DNA of 64,000 bases from Lysinibacillus antri (GTDB taxonomy: Bacteria; Bacillota; Bacilli; Bacillales_A; Planococcaceae): the NCBI RefSeq assembly GCF_003977595.1, contig NZ_RYYR01000015.1:33907-97906 (forward strand), read 5' to 3'. This document shows positions 16,538 through 25,897 of this stretch, in pieces. The notes beneath the pieces were generated by a model, which ran no database searches, had not been told where the DNA came from, and saw only the letters and a list, made by a program, of their open reading frames with translations. The position numbers and the translations under genes were made by a program. Positions within the stretch are counted from its first letter, which is position 1; each line of letters starts with the position of its first letter.

Positions 16538-19500
16538 TTATTTAACAGTAATGGACGTTCGACTATAGCCTTCCTTTAACTTCTCCACGTTTAAAATCGC
16601 CGGCATTGCTGCTTTTAGCTCATTGACGTGCGAAATGACACCAATCATTCTTCCTGATTTTTGTAAATCAATTAACGTATCAATTGCTTTCATTAAGGAC
16701 TCCTCATCTAAAGAACCGAACCCTTCGTCAATAAACATCGTGTCAATGCGTACACTGCCTTGGAAGCTTTGAATGACATCGGCCATCCCGAGTGCAAGAC
16801 AAAGTGAGGCATTAAATTTTTCACCGCCAGAGAGGGATTTTACATCACGCGATTGCCCTGTGTACGTATCATACACATCTAAACTCAATCCACTTTGGCG
16901 ACCATGAGATTCTTGTCGATCTGAGCATTGTAAATAATACTGCCCATTTGAAAGGTTCCTTAAGCGAATATTCGCTGCTTCTGTTATTTGCTCTAAATAG
17001 CCCATCTGTACATAGCGTTCAAAGGAAATTTTTTTACTATTTTGACCACGTAACAAATTATACAAATCGATAATTTGATTGGACTTCTCTTCTAACTTAT
17101 TAATTTCTTCAGCTACACTTTCAAGATTTTCAGAAAAGCGAATTGCTTGTCGTTCATAATCCTTCGATAAATTGAGTGTTTGTAATGCCTTTTCATATAC
17201 TTCTTTTAATTGGTCTAACTGTTCTTGTGCCACAGTTAAATCCACCTTCACCATTCCCTTCAGTTGCGTACGTTCTTCCGCTACTTGAGTTGTAAGTGAA
17301 TGAAGTGCCTTTGTAAATTCTAAGAAATTGTTTTGAAGCTGTTGTTGCTCTTGTTCTGTACGTTTTGCTGATTGGAATAATTCGTAACTTTCAAAACCAG
17401 CTGCTTTCATTTTAGTAAGAAACTCTTCTTTTGCGCTAATTAGCTTTTCTTCTAGTTGTTCTACTTGTTGGGTTATTTGCTTTGCTGCTTCTTCGTTTGT
17501 TGCTACCAACTTATCGGCTGTTTGAAGTTGTTTTTGAGCATGCTCCCATTGCTGAATTAATGTTTGTTTAGTTTGTTCTGCTAGATGTAGCGCTTGTTGC
17601 AATTGGGCTAGCTGTTGTAAATCGCTCGGAATGGCTAAACGTTGTTGATCTAAAATTGTTTGTTGTTTAACGAACTGCTCATTTTTTTCTAGTTTAATTT
17701 GCTCTAGTTGTTTTCGTTTATCTGCTAATTGTTCGCTAGTAATGACTAGCTGCTTCAATTGTTTTTTACATTGTGAAAGTTTTTCGAGGTCATTCTGTAA
17801 TTGTTGAACAAGGGAATCCACTTCATGACATTTTTGAATAAATTGCGCTTGTTCATGAATTGGTGCTTGAAGTGTCGTTAATGTTTCTTCTAATTGTTTT
17901 ACTTGAATGCTGCTCGTATTGACTTGTACGTAAGCTTCATTTTTCTTTTGTTCTATCTGTCTAACCTTCCCTTGCAACCTATCCAATTCCTGTTCATCGA
18001 TTAAATTTTCAGTTTGATGAAGTAAGGTTTGATGCTCTGTGCTTCCACAAACAGGACACGGCTCACCCTGTACTAATTTCGCTGCAAGAATCGCCGCCTG
18101 ATTACCTAACCATTTCTTTTCTTCTTGTTCATAAATACGTTTTGCCTCTTCGTACTCTTTAGACACAATGTCAAAGTGAGCTTGTAGATTGTTGGAGGTT
18201 GCTAGCTGTTCATTATACTTTGTAAAGGTTTGAACTACTTCTTGAAGATGGCGTTGCTCATCCTTTGTTTCATTGATTTTTTCAGTTTTAGTTTCTAGCC
18301 GTTCAATCTGTTGATTTAATTGTTCGATTTGTTCACGTTGCTCAGATAGCTGTCTATCTACAAGTTCAAGATTAGACTGGGCATTTTTTGCCTCTTTCGA
18401 TAATGCTTGTACCAATTGTGTTTGTTTTTCAATTTGTTCGTAAAGTGGCAGGTATTTTTGAAGCTCCATTACGTGTTGGATGGCAGCATCTCGCTCGTCT
18501 TGCTTTGCTAATTCTTTTTCGTACAATTGTTTTGCAGCTTCTAAGTCGCGTTGTGCTTGTAGCAGCTGCTCTTTCACATTAGATAAACGGGCTTGTTGTA
18601 GCCTTTTTTCATCATTTAATTCATGGCATTGTTTATTTAACGGTTCAATTTGATTAGCTCGAATTGATGCTTCATAGTCTTTATTCATTTGTTCATATAG
18701 AGGCTTTTGTTGCTCTAATTCATTGAGTTTATTTACTTTCCTATCAAACTCATCAATACGATCATTTAACGCTTTATTTTTAACAAAGAGTTCGTACTTC
18801 TCGTTATACTCACTATAAGCTTTACTGTGAATTTGCTCATCTTCTTTTATTTTTTGTTGGTAATAGTGAATTTCATCCGCTAAGCCCTTTTGTATTTGGT
18901 GAATGTTCGACTCTTTTTCCAGTACAGCCGTTAATAAAGAATCCCTTTTTGGAAGTAGTCCTATAATTTGTTCAACAATACTTCCTTTTAGAGCACGTGC
19001 TTTTTGTAGTTCTAAATCGGCCTTTTTCTTCTTTTCCTCTAATTTTTGAGCCATTTCCCCATAACGATTGGTCTTAAAGATTTTTCTTAAGATCGCTTCT
19101 TTATTATCCGATTGCGACGTTAAAAGTTTACGGAACTCTCCTTGTGGCAACATGACAATTTGGTTAAATTGGTCGTAGGTTAACCCAATAATTTCTTCTA
19201 ATTTTTGATTGATATCCGTTACCCGTTGACGTTCGACAATAGGGAGTTCTTGAGTATCTTGAATTTCAAAGAGCTCATATTTTTCTCCTGTTGCTGTTTT
19301 TCGTCCTGCTTTAACATGGGAGAGCTGACGAAGCACTCGATAGGTTTTGTTATGAATCTCAAATACTAGTTCAACTGCCGTATGGACACTTTCTTCTGCA
19401 AAATCACTTCGGAGCATTTTTGTATCTTTGCGATCTTGCCCACTTCCATAGCCATATAATGCAAAACAAATCCCATCAAAAATTGTTGTTTTTCCAGCAC

Positions 19501-19612
19501 CAGTCGAACCAGAAATGACAAATAACCGATTGTCCTTTAACTCAGTGAAATCAATTACTTCTTCATTTTTATATGGTCCAAATGCACGCATTGTTAGTTT
19601 AATTGGCTTCAT
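16538..19612 (-). CDS. sbcC: Exonuclease subunit SbcC (Rad50-like ATPase)
   Basis: ATPase subunit of the SbcCD nuclease, which cuts hairpins and protein-blocked DNA ends. The 1024 residues have Walker A near the N-terminus (VISGSTGAGKTTIFDGICFALYG), very long Gln/Glu/Leu-rich coiled coils, the zinc hook CPVCG near residue 518 in the middle, and the C-terminal ABC signature SLSGGEKFNASLCLALGMADV, Walker B TMFIDEGFGSLDEESL and the His switch SHVNEL. Length is normal for the family. Its ATG overlaps the sbcD stop by four bases (ATGA), so the pair is translationally coupled. Confidence 0.97.
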   Translation of the reverse strand: MKPIKLTMRAFGPYKNEEVIDFTELKDNRLFVISGSTGAGKTTIFDGICFALYGYGSGQDRKDTKMLRSDFAEESVHTAVELVFEIHNKTYRVLRQLSHVKAGRKTATGEKYELFEIQDTQELPIVERQRVTDINQKLEEIIGLTYDQFNQIVMLPQGEFRKLLTSQSDNKEAILRKIFKTNRYGEMAQKLEEKKKKADLELQKARALKGSIVEQIIGLLPKRDSLLTAVLEKESNIHQIQKGLADEIHYYQQKIKEDEQIHSKAYSEYNEKYELFVKNKALNDRIDEFDRKVNKLNELEQQKPLYEQMNKDYEASIRANQIEPLNKQCHELNDEKRLQQARLSNVKEQLLQAQRDLEAAKQLYEKELAKQDERDAAIQHVMELQKYLPLYEQIEKQTQLVQALSKEAKNAQSNLELVDRQLSEQREQIEQLNQQIERLETKTEKINETKDEQRHLQEVVQTFTKYNEQLATSNNLQAHFDIVSKEYEEAKRIYEQEEKKWLGNQAAILAAKLVQGEPCPVCGSTEHQTLLHQTENLIDEQELDRLQGKVRQIEQKKNEAYVQVNTSSIQVKQLEETLTTLQAPIHEQAQFIQKCHEVDSLVQQLQNDLEKLSQCKKQLKQLVITSEQLADKRKQLEQIKLEKNEQFVKQQTILDQQRLAIPSDLQQLAQLQQALHLAEQTKQTLIQQWEHAQKQLQTADKLVATNEEAAKQITQQVEQLEEKLISAKEEFLTKMKAAGFESYELFQSAKRTEQEQQQLQNNFLEFTKALHSLTTQVAEERTQLKGMVKVDLTVAQEQLDQLKEVYEKALQTLNLSKDYERQAIRFSENLESVAEEINKLEEKSNQIIDLYNLLRGQNSKKISFERYVQMGYLEQITEAANIRLRNLSNGQYYLQCSDRQESHGRQSGLSLDVYDTYTGQSRDVKSLSGGEKFNASLCLALGMADVIQSFQGSVRIDTMFIDEGFGSLDEESLMKAIDTLIDLQKSGRMIGVISHVNELKAAMPAILNVEKLKEGYSRTSITVK

Positions 19613-20781
19613 TTTGTAACCACCTCTTTTACTTCACGGTCTTCGGTTAACAGCTCTTGAAGTACTTCCTCAAAAAGTTGTCGCTGCAAATCAGTCGGCT
19701 CTGTTCCTACAATTTCTTTATGAAAGGCATGAAATAAGCTTAGATCATCCAATTGTTCTCTACGTACTGCTTCACCATTTTCATCTTTATCTAGTTTCGG
19801 TAGCGCTTTTCGTTCCACGTGCATAGCATTTGGGTAAACCGTCCGAATTTGCTCCATGGCACCAACGACCGGTGTGATGTCTGTTAATCGAACAAACACA
19901 TAGTCTTCACTCTCATCATGTTTTAAAATTTCGGAAAGTGCCCCTTCAATAATGCGAAGATCTCTTCTTGGGATAAATTTACGTTTTGTTATTTGGGCTT
20001 GTCCATCTTTATCTAAATCGATTACTAAAAAACCTTTTTCGTGGTTCGCTTCTGATGCTGAATATTTTAGGGGTGAGCCGGAATAACGGATCGTTTCATT
20101 TAATACATAGTGGGCTTTATGCAAATGACCAAGTGCAGTGTAATGGAACGGTTTAAAATAATCCGCACGCACACATTCAGATCCCCCAATAGCTAACGGA
20201 CGTTCTGAATCACTTGTGTTGTCTTCTTTTTCTCCATGGGGCGTTACAAAGGCATGGCCAATCAATACGTGACGTTTGGACTTGTCCATTTTCTCTTCAA
20301 TGGCATCAATAACCTTTTTCATTGCTTCGTCGTAGGTGCTAATCGAATTATCGGAAAAAATATGCTTTACTGTTGAAGGCTCTGCAAAAGGAATTAAATG
20401 AAAATGTACTTCACCAAATTCATCATTTATCACAATCGGTTGTAAGTTTGAATTTAGCTCCCCAACAATATGCAATCCACTTTCTTTCATGAGTTTGCTA
20501 CCGAATTGGAGACGGGTTGGGCTATCGTGGTTTCCTGCAATACTTACGACAGGAACTTTTCGTTTCAATACGATTTCTGCTAACGTTTCGTCTAGTAAAT
20601 TGACCGCATCAACTGGAGGCAATGAACGGTCATATAAATCTCCAGCGATAATAATCACATCTGGTTGTTCTTCATCGATGGCTGTAATAAATTGTTGTAA
20701 TATGTGACGTTGATCTTCTGTCATATAAACACCTTGCACTAACTTTCCTAAATGCCAATCTGCAGTATGAAATATTTTCAA
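19609..20781 (-). CDS. sbcD: Exonuclease subunit SbcD (Mre11-like nuclease)
   Basis: Manganese-dependent nuclease subunit of SbcCD. 390 residues with the metallophosphoesterase motifs FHTADWHLGK, IIAGDLYDRS, SIAGNHDS, GHAFV and ALGHLHKAH. The start is the TTG at 20781, seven bases after GGAGG, which gives the standard N-terminus (M)KIFHTADWHLGK. The frame stays open for 25 more codons upstream, but that extension has no family likeness. First gene of the sbcD-sbcC operon. A 21-nt-period repeat array lies about 115 bp upstream. Confidence 0.95.
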   Translation of the reverse strand: MKIFHTADWHLGKLVQGVYMTEDQRHILQQFITAIDEEQPDVIIIAGDLYDRSLPPVDAVNLLDETLAEIVLKRKVPVVSIAGNHDSPTRLQFGSKLMKESGLHIVGELNSNLQPIVINDEFGEVHFHLIPFAEPSTVKHIFSDNSISTYDEAMKKVIDAIEEKMDKSKRHVLIGHAFVTPHGEKEDNTSDSERPLAIGGSECVRADYFKPFHYTALGHLHKAHYVLNETIRYSGSPLKYSASEANHEKGFLVIDLDKDGQAQITKRKFIPRRDLRIIEGALSEILKHDESEDYVFVRLTDITPVVGAMEQIRTVYPNAMHVERKALPKLDKDENGEAVRREQLDDLSLFHAFHKEIVGTEPTDLQRQLFEEVLQELLTEDREVKEVVTK

Positions 20782-20889
20782 TCCAACAACCTCCACTTCA
20801 TTTATTTTTTCCATTATAGCATCATTCGCTAAAAGATGACTACAATTTACGAACAAACATTCCTATTATTGTATAGTGTTTCCAATATT

Positions 20890-20992
20890 TTGATTTACTC
20901 GTGGTTTTAAGGTAAATACTCGCGCTTTTTGGATAAATACTCGCGGAATTCAACAAAATACTCGCAGTTTCCTTAAAAATACTCGCGATATA
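20890..20992 (-). repeat. 21-nt-period array, AAATACTCGCG family
   Basis: Five degenerate copies of a unit centred on ATACTCGCG. ACTCG occurs at 20897, 20918, 20939, 20960 and 20981, exactly 21 nt apart each time. The linkers between cores are not conserved. It lies between the aminopeptidase terminator and the sbcD start. Confidence 0.85.
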
Positions 20993-20997
20993 AAAAA

Positions 20998-21028
20998 GAC
21001 CACAAATTGATACTCTCAATTTGTAGTC
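20998..21028 (-). terminator. Terminator of the aminopeptidase gene
   Basis: Stem GACTACAAATTGA/TCAATTTGTGGTC on the minus strand followed by TTTTTT. Confidence 0.85.
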
Positions 21029-21035
21029 CTCGTAT

Positions 21036-22265
21036 TTAAAACGCCCAATTCCCTTTACGGAAAATCGGTTCTACTGTGCCATCTGGTAAAATTCCGTCGA
21101 TGTCCATTTCCCCACTACCGACCATGAAATCTTCATGCGTGATGGAGACGTTAATTCCAAGTGCTTCGAGTTGGCCTTCTTCAAGCTCGCGGCCGCCTTC
21201 ATAGCAAGTTGGATATGCTTCTCCAATGGCTAAATGGTTTGACGCATTTTCATCAAATAACGTGTTGTAATATAAAATCCCTGAAGTTGAAATTGGTGAT
21301 TCGTGCGGTACTAACGCCACTTCACCTAAATAACAGGAACCTTCATCATTTGTAAGAAGCTCTTGTAATAAGTCATTTCCTACTTCTGCTTCAGCCTTAA
21401 CAATTTTCCCTCTTTCAAAGGTTAAAGTAAAATTATCAATGATATTACCTTGATATGCTAAAGGTTTTGTATTGCTCACAACGCCATTTACCCCATATTT
21501 TGAAGGCAATGTAAACACTTCTTCTGTTGGCATGTTGGCAATAAATGTTGTGTCTTCAGGAGTTTTACTACTTCCTGACACCCAAATATGTTTTTCTGGT
21601 AGTTCAATTGTTAAGTCTGTTCCTGGCGCTTTATAATGTAATTTTGCATAACGTTTGCTATTTAATTGGGCAGCGCGAGTATCTAAATTTGCTACATGGT
21701 TACGCCAATTTTCAACTGCATTTCCCTCACCGATACGAACTGTTTTAAAAATGGCATCCCATAAAGCAGTCATCTGTTCATTTTCAGGTAGGTTTGGGAA
21801 TACTTTAGCAGCCCATTTTGGAGAAGGAACCGCAATGATTGACCAAGCAATATCATCATTCATAATCGCTTTACGATATCGAGCTAATGCTTTCCCAGAT
21901 GCCTTATGTTGAGCAGAGATTCGAGAACTCGGAATTCCTTCTAATAGATCTGGATCTTCCGCATCAATCCACAATAGTGCACCTTTACGCTCGATCAGTT
22001 CATCTCGTTGCGCCACTATCCATTTTGGGAAATTAGTAAATTCCTCTTCAGCTCCAAATTCATAAAAAGCGCGCGTAAACTCTGGATCGGTTAAATTCAC
22101 TTGCACTCTTCCAGCCCCTGCTTCATAGGCTTTCTTTACAACGATTCGCGTAAATTCTAATGTGTCTGTTGAAGTGTTAATTAATAAATATTGACCCTTT
22201 TGAATATTTGCTCCAACTTTTACGGCAAGGTCAGCATATTGTTCTAATTTCTCCTCAAACGTCAT
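21036..22265 (-). CDS. M29 family aminopeptidase (AmpS/PepS-like)
   Basis: Metallo-aminopeptidase of the thermophilic-aminopeptidase family. The 409-residue length is typical. Recognisable segments include the N-terminal EKLEQYADLAVKVGANIQKGQYLLI, the TSGILYYNTLFDENASNHLAIGEAY metal region, and the terminal SITHEDFMVGSGEMDIDGI, which hold the Glu, His and Asp ligands known for the family. The start is the ATG at 22265, preceded by AGAGAGGGAAAT; it lies one base after the helicase stop, so the two genes form an operon. Confidence 0.92.
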   Translation of the reverse strand: MTFEEKLEQYADLAVKVGANIQKGQYLLINTSTDTLEFTRIVVKKAYEAGAGRVQVNLTDPEFTRAFYEFGAEEEFTNFPKWIVAQRDELIERKGALLWIDAEDPDLLEGIPSSRISAQHKASGKALARYRKAIMNDDIAWSIIAVPSPKWAAKVFPNLPENEQMTALWDAIFKTVRIGEGNAVENWRNHVANLDTRAAQLNSKRYAKLHYKAPGTDLTIELPEKHIWVSGSSKTPEDTTFIANMPTEEVFTLPSKYGVNGVVSNTKPLAYQGNIIDNFTLTFERGKIVKAEAEVGNDLLQELLTNDEGSCYLGEVALVPHESPISTSGILYYNTLFDENASNHLAIGEAYPTCYEGGRELEEGQLEALGINVSITHEDFMVGSGEMDIDGILPDGTVEPIFRKGNWAF

Positions 22266-22266
22266 A

Positions 22267-23415
22267 TTATTTCCCTCTCTTTTGTGTCGCCGTTTTTGAA
22301 TTCCCCTCAATCATTTCCCCTTGATGCCATACTTTTTGAACTGTTTTGACATTCATTTCACGCGTTAATTTTTTATACGTTTTTTCATCTTTATAAGATA
22401 ACAATGTTAATACTTCGCCATCAGCACCGGCACGACCTGTACGTCCTGAACGATGTGTATATTGTTCAATCGTATGCGGAACGTCTACATGGATAACGTG
22501 TGTTAAACCTTCAATATCTAGTCCACGAGCTGCAATATCTGTTGCGATTAAAATTCGCACATCCCCTTTACGGAATGCGTCCAATGCTTTTTTTCGTTCT
22601 TCTTTTTTCATGTCTGAATGAAGAGTAACTACTTTTGCATCTCGATATTTTAGTTTTGATTCCTTCATTAATACCTGATCGATATTGTTCACAAATGCAA
22701 GACCGCGCAAACCTTCAATATGTGATAATCTACGGAGCATGTCTGTTTTATCGCGCTCATCCACCTTAATAAACGAATGAACTACTTTCCCGACTTGCAC
22801 CATATCTTCTGGTTTGATTTCGATACTTACTGGTTCAAACATTAAACGATTGGCTACCAGTTTGATTTCTTCTGTAATCGTTGCTGACACGACCACCACT
22901 TGGCGACCATAAGCAGCACCTTCAATAAATGACTTCACAATCACACGGTATTCACGACTAAGTAGTTGATCGCATTCATCCAGTACAACCGTCTCAACTT
23001 CTTTTAGCTTTAACTTATTGGCTTTCGCTAGTTCATTTAATCGACCTGGTGTCCCAACAACGATGGTAGGCTTCTTTTTAAGTTTCTCAATTTGGCGTGC
23101 TGAGTTCGCTCCACCAATTAATTGTTGTACAGTAATATCCGTACCAGCCGTCCATTCACGAATAACTTCAACGATTTGCATTGCTAGTTCTTGAGATGGT
23201 GCAACGATCAGCGCCTGTGTTTGTTTTTTGCTCCCATTTACTTTATTTAAAATTGGTAATACATATGCAAGCGTTTTTCCTGAACCTGTAGGAGATTCTG
23301 CAACGATATCTTTTCCTTCAAGCATCGCTGGAATCATTTCGTCTTGCACCTTCATTGTTGTTTCAAATTTCCATTTATTTTGTAATGTTTCATTTAATAA
23401 ATTAATGACTGACAT
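22267..23415 (-). CDS. DEAD-box RNA helicase, YfmL-like
   Basis: ATP-dependent RNA helicase. 382 residues with the full motif set: Q-motif and motif I (AESPTGSGKT), Ib (TPGR), motif II as DECD rather than DEAD, motif III (SAT), IV-V (ATDIAARGLDI) and VI (HRSGRTGRAG). It has only a short basic tail (SKTATQKRGK) and no RNA-binding extension. Size and lack of tail match B. subtilis YfmL, a 50S-assembly helicase, better than CshA, CshB or DeaD. AAAGGTGGG precedes the ATG. Upstream of an aminopeptidase, without an obvious functional link. Confidence 0.9.
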   Translation of the reverse strand: MSVINLLNETLQNKWKFETTMKVQDEMIPAMLEGKDIVAESPTGSGKTLAYVLPILNKVNGSKKQTQALIVAPSQELAMQIVEVIREWTAGTDITVQQLIGGANSARQIEKLKKKPTIVVGTPGRLNELAKANKLKLKEVETVVLDECDQLLSREYRVIVKSFIEGAAYGRQVVVVSATITEEIKLVANRLMFEPVSIEIKPEDMVQVGKVVHSFIKVDERDKTDMLRRLSHIEGLRGLAFVNNIDQVLMKESKLKYRDAKVVTLHSDMKKEERKKALDAFRKGDVRILIATDIAARGLDIEGLTHVIHVDVPHTIEQYTHRSGRTGRAGADGEVLTLLSYKDEKTYKKLTREMNVKTVQKVWHQGEMIEGNSKTATQKRGK

Positions 23416-23496
23416 TCTTAACCCACCTTTATTTACTTCCCGTTTAGTGTACCATAATTTAAAGAATTTACACGATTTTCCCTAGTGGAATTTGGC

Positions 23497-23572
23497 TATG
23501 GGACATATTTATGTTTTTATGGGACAAATTTCGAATTCTATAGGACACAATTTAATTTTTATGGGACACTTT
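23497..23572 (-). repeat. 21-nt-period array, TATGGGACA family, locus 1
   Basis: Four copies of a TATGGGACA-type core. GGGACA or AGGACA begins at 23500, 23521, 23542 and 23563, each 21 nt apart, with AT-rich linkers. It lies between the racemase terminator and the helicase start. A second locus of the same family is at 46304-46336. Confidence 0.85.
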
Positions 23573-23585
23573 TCGCTAATCAAAC

Positions 23586-23612
23586 AAAAAAACCCACCTA
23601 TTACTAGGAGGG
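23586..23612 (-). terminator. Terminator of the racemase gene
   Basis: Minus strand: CCCTCCTAGTAATAGGTGGG hairpin followed by seven T residues, right after the stop at 23614. Confidence 0.85.
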
Positions 23613-23613
23613 C

Positions 23614-24324
23614 CTATATTTTCACCGTATGATTCAATTCATACCCACAAGCGACAATCGCACTATCTGCAAGGACGAGTAGAGAGTCGATATAGTGGTT
23701 ATTTAATTTTAAATCTCGGTTCACAATGGAAAGCTCTGTACATCCTAAAATAATTTTATCACAATTTGATTCGAGCATTGCCTGTTCTATTCGCTGCCAC
23801 AAATGAAGAGGCACTTCTTTACCTGCTTTTACATAATCGTATATTACCGACATAACCAGTGTTTGCGTTATAGCATCAGGAATGATTGGTTCGATATCTT
23901 GCTCGATTAATGCATTTTGGTATACAGCAGAAGCCAAAGTACCGTCTGTAGCAAGAAGACCGACACGTTTCGCCCCGACCAATGCTGCTCGCTTTGCCGT
24001 CTCACGAATCATATGCAATACAGGAACTGGTGAGCCCAGTTGTAATTCATCATAAAACGTATGCGCTGTATTACAAGGAATACAGATTACCTCTGCCCCC
24101 GCATTGGCAAGCTTTTTAGCATCACGCACTAAATAAGGCACAGGGTTTTCCTTTGTATTATCTAAGATGTAAGCGGTGCGATCTGGAATCGTCGTATCGT
24201 TATCAATAATGGTGTGTACATGTTCTTGGTCTTTTGTTGCCAGTGTACGACGAACGATCATTTCACCGATAAACATAGTTGCTAAAGGACCAACACCGCC
24301 AATAATACCTAATGTTTTTCTCAT
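23614..24324 (-). CDS. Aspartate/glutamate racemase family protein
   Basis: Cofactor-independent amino acid racemase, most likely producing D-aspartate. 236 residues with the two catalytic cysteine motifs: IPCNTAHTF in the first half and LGCTELS in the second, plus the N-terminal GIIGGVGPLATM of the aspartate racemase branch. It overlaps the ATP-grasp ligase gene by four bases, so both are made together. In Enterococcus faecium an aspartate racemase is the partner of D-aspartate ligase in making the L-Lys-D-Asp cross-bridge, and the same pairing is seen here. Confidence 0.9.
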   Translation of the reverse strand: MRKTLGIIGGVGPLATMFIGEMIVRRTLATKDQEHVHTIIDNDTTIPDRTAYILDNTKENPVPYLVRDAKKLANAGAEVICIPCNTAHTFYDELQLGSPVPVLHMIRETAKRAALVGAKRVGLLATDGTLASAVYQNALIEQDIEPIIPDAITQTLVMSVIYDYVKAGKEVPLHLWQRIEQAMLESNCDKIILGCTELSIVNRDLKLNNHYIDSLLVLADSAIVACGYELNHTVKI

Positions 24325-25541
24325 TCTTCCAAACCTTTTTTATTAAAGTATTTTTTATACTTACGATAATAGTTTAAGTTATTTAATGTAAGTTTTAACC
24401 AGCGTTTAACATTCATGTCCTGTTTATAAAACAGAGAATTTGTCCATTTGCCATGGCGAATTAAACTTTTTGCCTCAATTTTCATTTTTTCGTTTGATGC
24501 ATATTTAAATAAAACACCTTTTGGAATAATCATCCATAAATGTTTGTTGTTAGCATATGTCAATTTTTGTTTTATGTTCAACATATGGTCATCTGCTACG
24601 TATTTCATTAGGTTATAGCCTGCAGCCGTAACAAAATAACTTGAACGTCCATTTCTTAAGTTAATTTCAAATAGCTTGTACTCCCCATCACGGGCATCAT
24701 ACTTCATATCGAAATTAGCAAAACCTGTATAACCAATGTCCTCTAAAAAGTAGCGTACTTTATCCATGAGCTTTTCATCAAATGTCGTAATAATAGCCGC
24801 GTAACTCCCGATTCCTTCAGGTGAATGCTCTTCTAAAATCGGGTTACCTAAACACATTAACTTCACTTTGCCATCTTTGCCCACGTAGGCATTTAGCACA
24901 CGCATGTACGAATCATCGCCCGGTATAAACTCCTGTACGATCATTGTATCTTGGTAAGTTGATGCGTAAATTGCTTTTAGAATGGCCGACTTTTCAGCTT
25001 CATCATGAGCGACAAAAACTTTCTTTTTACCAGGGAATGAACAAGCCCAGTAAGCTACTGAGTTCGACGCCTTTAAAATAATTGGATAATCAAAAGGCGG
25101 TGTAAAATCTTCGTAATTCTCAGCTGTAACAGTTGTTGTACCTGGATATTTGAAATCGTACTTTTCACACATTTTATAGAAGTTTTCTTTTAGCAAGATT
25201 TGATCCATTAATGATTCGTCAATATATGGTACGGTGAAGTATTTTTCTAATTCCGGTTTATTTTTAATGATTAATTTTGCATAATCATCTCCACACGCAA
25301 GTAGTAATAATTTTTTATCAGGATATTGTTTTGCGACCTTTTCTAAAGCTGGGACAAACACATCTTGTTCATTTAAGTTCGCAATCGCTTGAAAGTGTAA
25401 AATACGACTATTTTGGGTTGCAGTTAAGTGGGAGCGTCCTAATACGAGCGGTTTTAAACCATACGCTTCATAGAAAGCTCGGGCCATTCCATATGCGTTC
25501 ATATCAGACCCTAATAATATTGGTAAAAACGGTTGTTCCAT
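24321..25541 (-). CDS. ATP-grasp ligase, probable D-aspartate ligase for peptidoglycan
   Basis: 406-residue ATP-grasp enzyme. It has an N-terminal preATP-grasp fold (PILLGSDMNAYGMARAFYEAYGLKPLVLGR), then the ATP-binding lysine region (PIILKASNSVAYW), the EFIPGDDSYMRV segment, and the Mg-binding end FEINLRNGRSSYF. Size, N-terminus and linkage to an aspartate racemase resemble the D-aspartate ligase of E. faecium, which adds D-Asp to the Lys side chain of the UDP-MurNAc pentapeptide. The inferred role is the interpeptide bridge; other carboxylate-amine ligations remain possible. First gene of the two-gene operon. Confidence 0.75.
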   Translation of the reverse strand: MEQPFLPILLGSDMNAYGMARAFYEAYGLKPLVLGRSHLTATQNSRILHFQAIANLNEQDVFVPALEKVAKQYPDKKLLLLACGDDYAKLIIKNKPELEKYFTVPYIDESLMDQILLKENFYKMCEKYDFKYPGTTTVTAENYEDFTPPFDYPIILKASNSVAYWACSFPGKKKVFVAHDEAEKSAILKAIYASTYQDTMIVQEFIPGDDSYMRVLNAYVGKDGKVKLMCLGNPILEEHSPEGIGSYAAIITTFDEKLMDKVRYFLEDIGYTGFANFDMKYDARDGEYKLFEINLRNGRSSYFVTAAGYNLMKYVADDHMLNIKQKLTYANNKHLWMIIPKGVLFKYASNEKMKIEAKSLIRHGKWTNSLFYKQDMNVKRWLKLTLNNLNYYRKYKKYFNKKGLEE

Positions 25542-25740
25542 TGTGTTTCAGCTCACTTTAATTTTTTAGTATAGATAGATGATAGTTTAACACATTTTGT
25601 TTCTATGGTCATAAGGATACATTACTAAAACTTTTCTTCTATGTATTATTTTCATTACAGAAGAAGAATGAAGGAGTATTTACAATTGGTGTATTGTGAC
25701 GCCTTTTATTAGGAGAGGGGTTAAGTAGTTTAAAAGAGAT
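25542..25740. other. Intergenic region upstream of the ATP-grasp gene
   Basis: Part of a 355-bp gap between two minus-strand units. This half is AT-rich and should hold the ligase promoter; no ORF or hairpin of note. The other half holds a 52-nt tandem repeat. Confidence 0.5.
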
Positions 25741-25855
25741 GTCGTTCATGGTCTGTATGAAGGCCTGTTTGAGTGGTTTTCCTAGTGGTTTTGTCTTTCA
25801 TCACGCTTATGAACACCCGTTTAAGCATTGTCACTATATGTTTTGTCTTTCATAC
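25741..25855. repeat. 52-nt tandem repeat
   Basis: GTCKTTCAT occurs at 25741, 25793 and 25845 and TATGAA at 25756 and 25808, all 52 nt apart. Within the two full units the blocks CC-GTTT-AG and GTTTTGTCTTTCAT are conserved and the rest varies. Confidence 0.8.
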
Positions 25856-25860
25856 CATTA

Positions 25861-25890
25861 AAAAAAGCTGATCCGGTATAAGATCAGCTT
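25861..25890 (-). terminator. Terminator of the beta-oxidation operon
   Basis: Minus strand: AAGCTGATC/GATCAGCTT stem followed by a run of T residues, just after the thiolase stop. Confidence 0.85.
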
Positions 25891-25897
25891 GAAATTT

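Noticed and set aside
20782..20856. 25-residue N-terminal extension of SbcD
   Set aside because: The conserved KIFHTADWHLGK start follows the TTG at 20781 with GGAGG at seven bases; the extension is non-conserved leader.
20890..20992. Possible CRISPR array
   Set aside because: The cores are only about 9-11 nt and degenerate, the step is 21 nt, there are no unique 30-nt spacers and no cas genes nearby.
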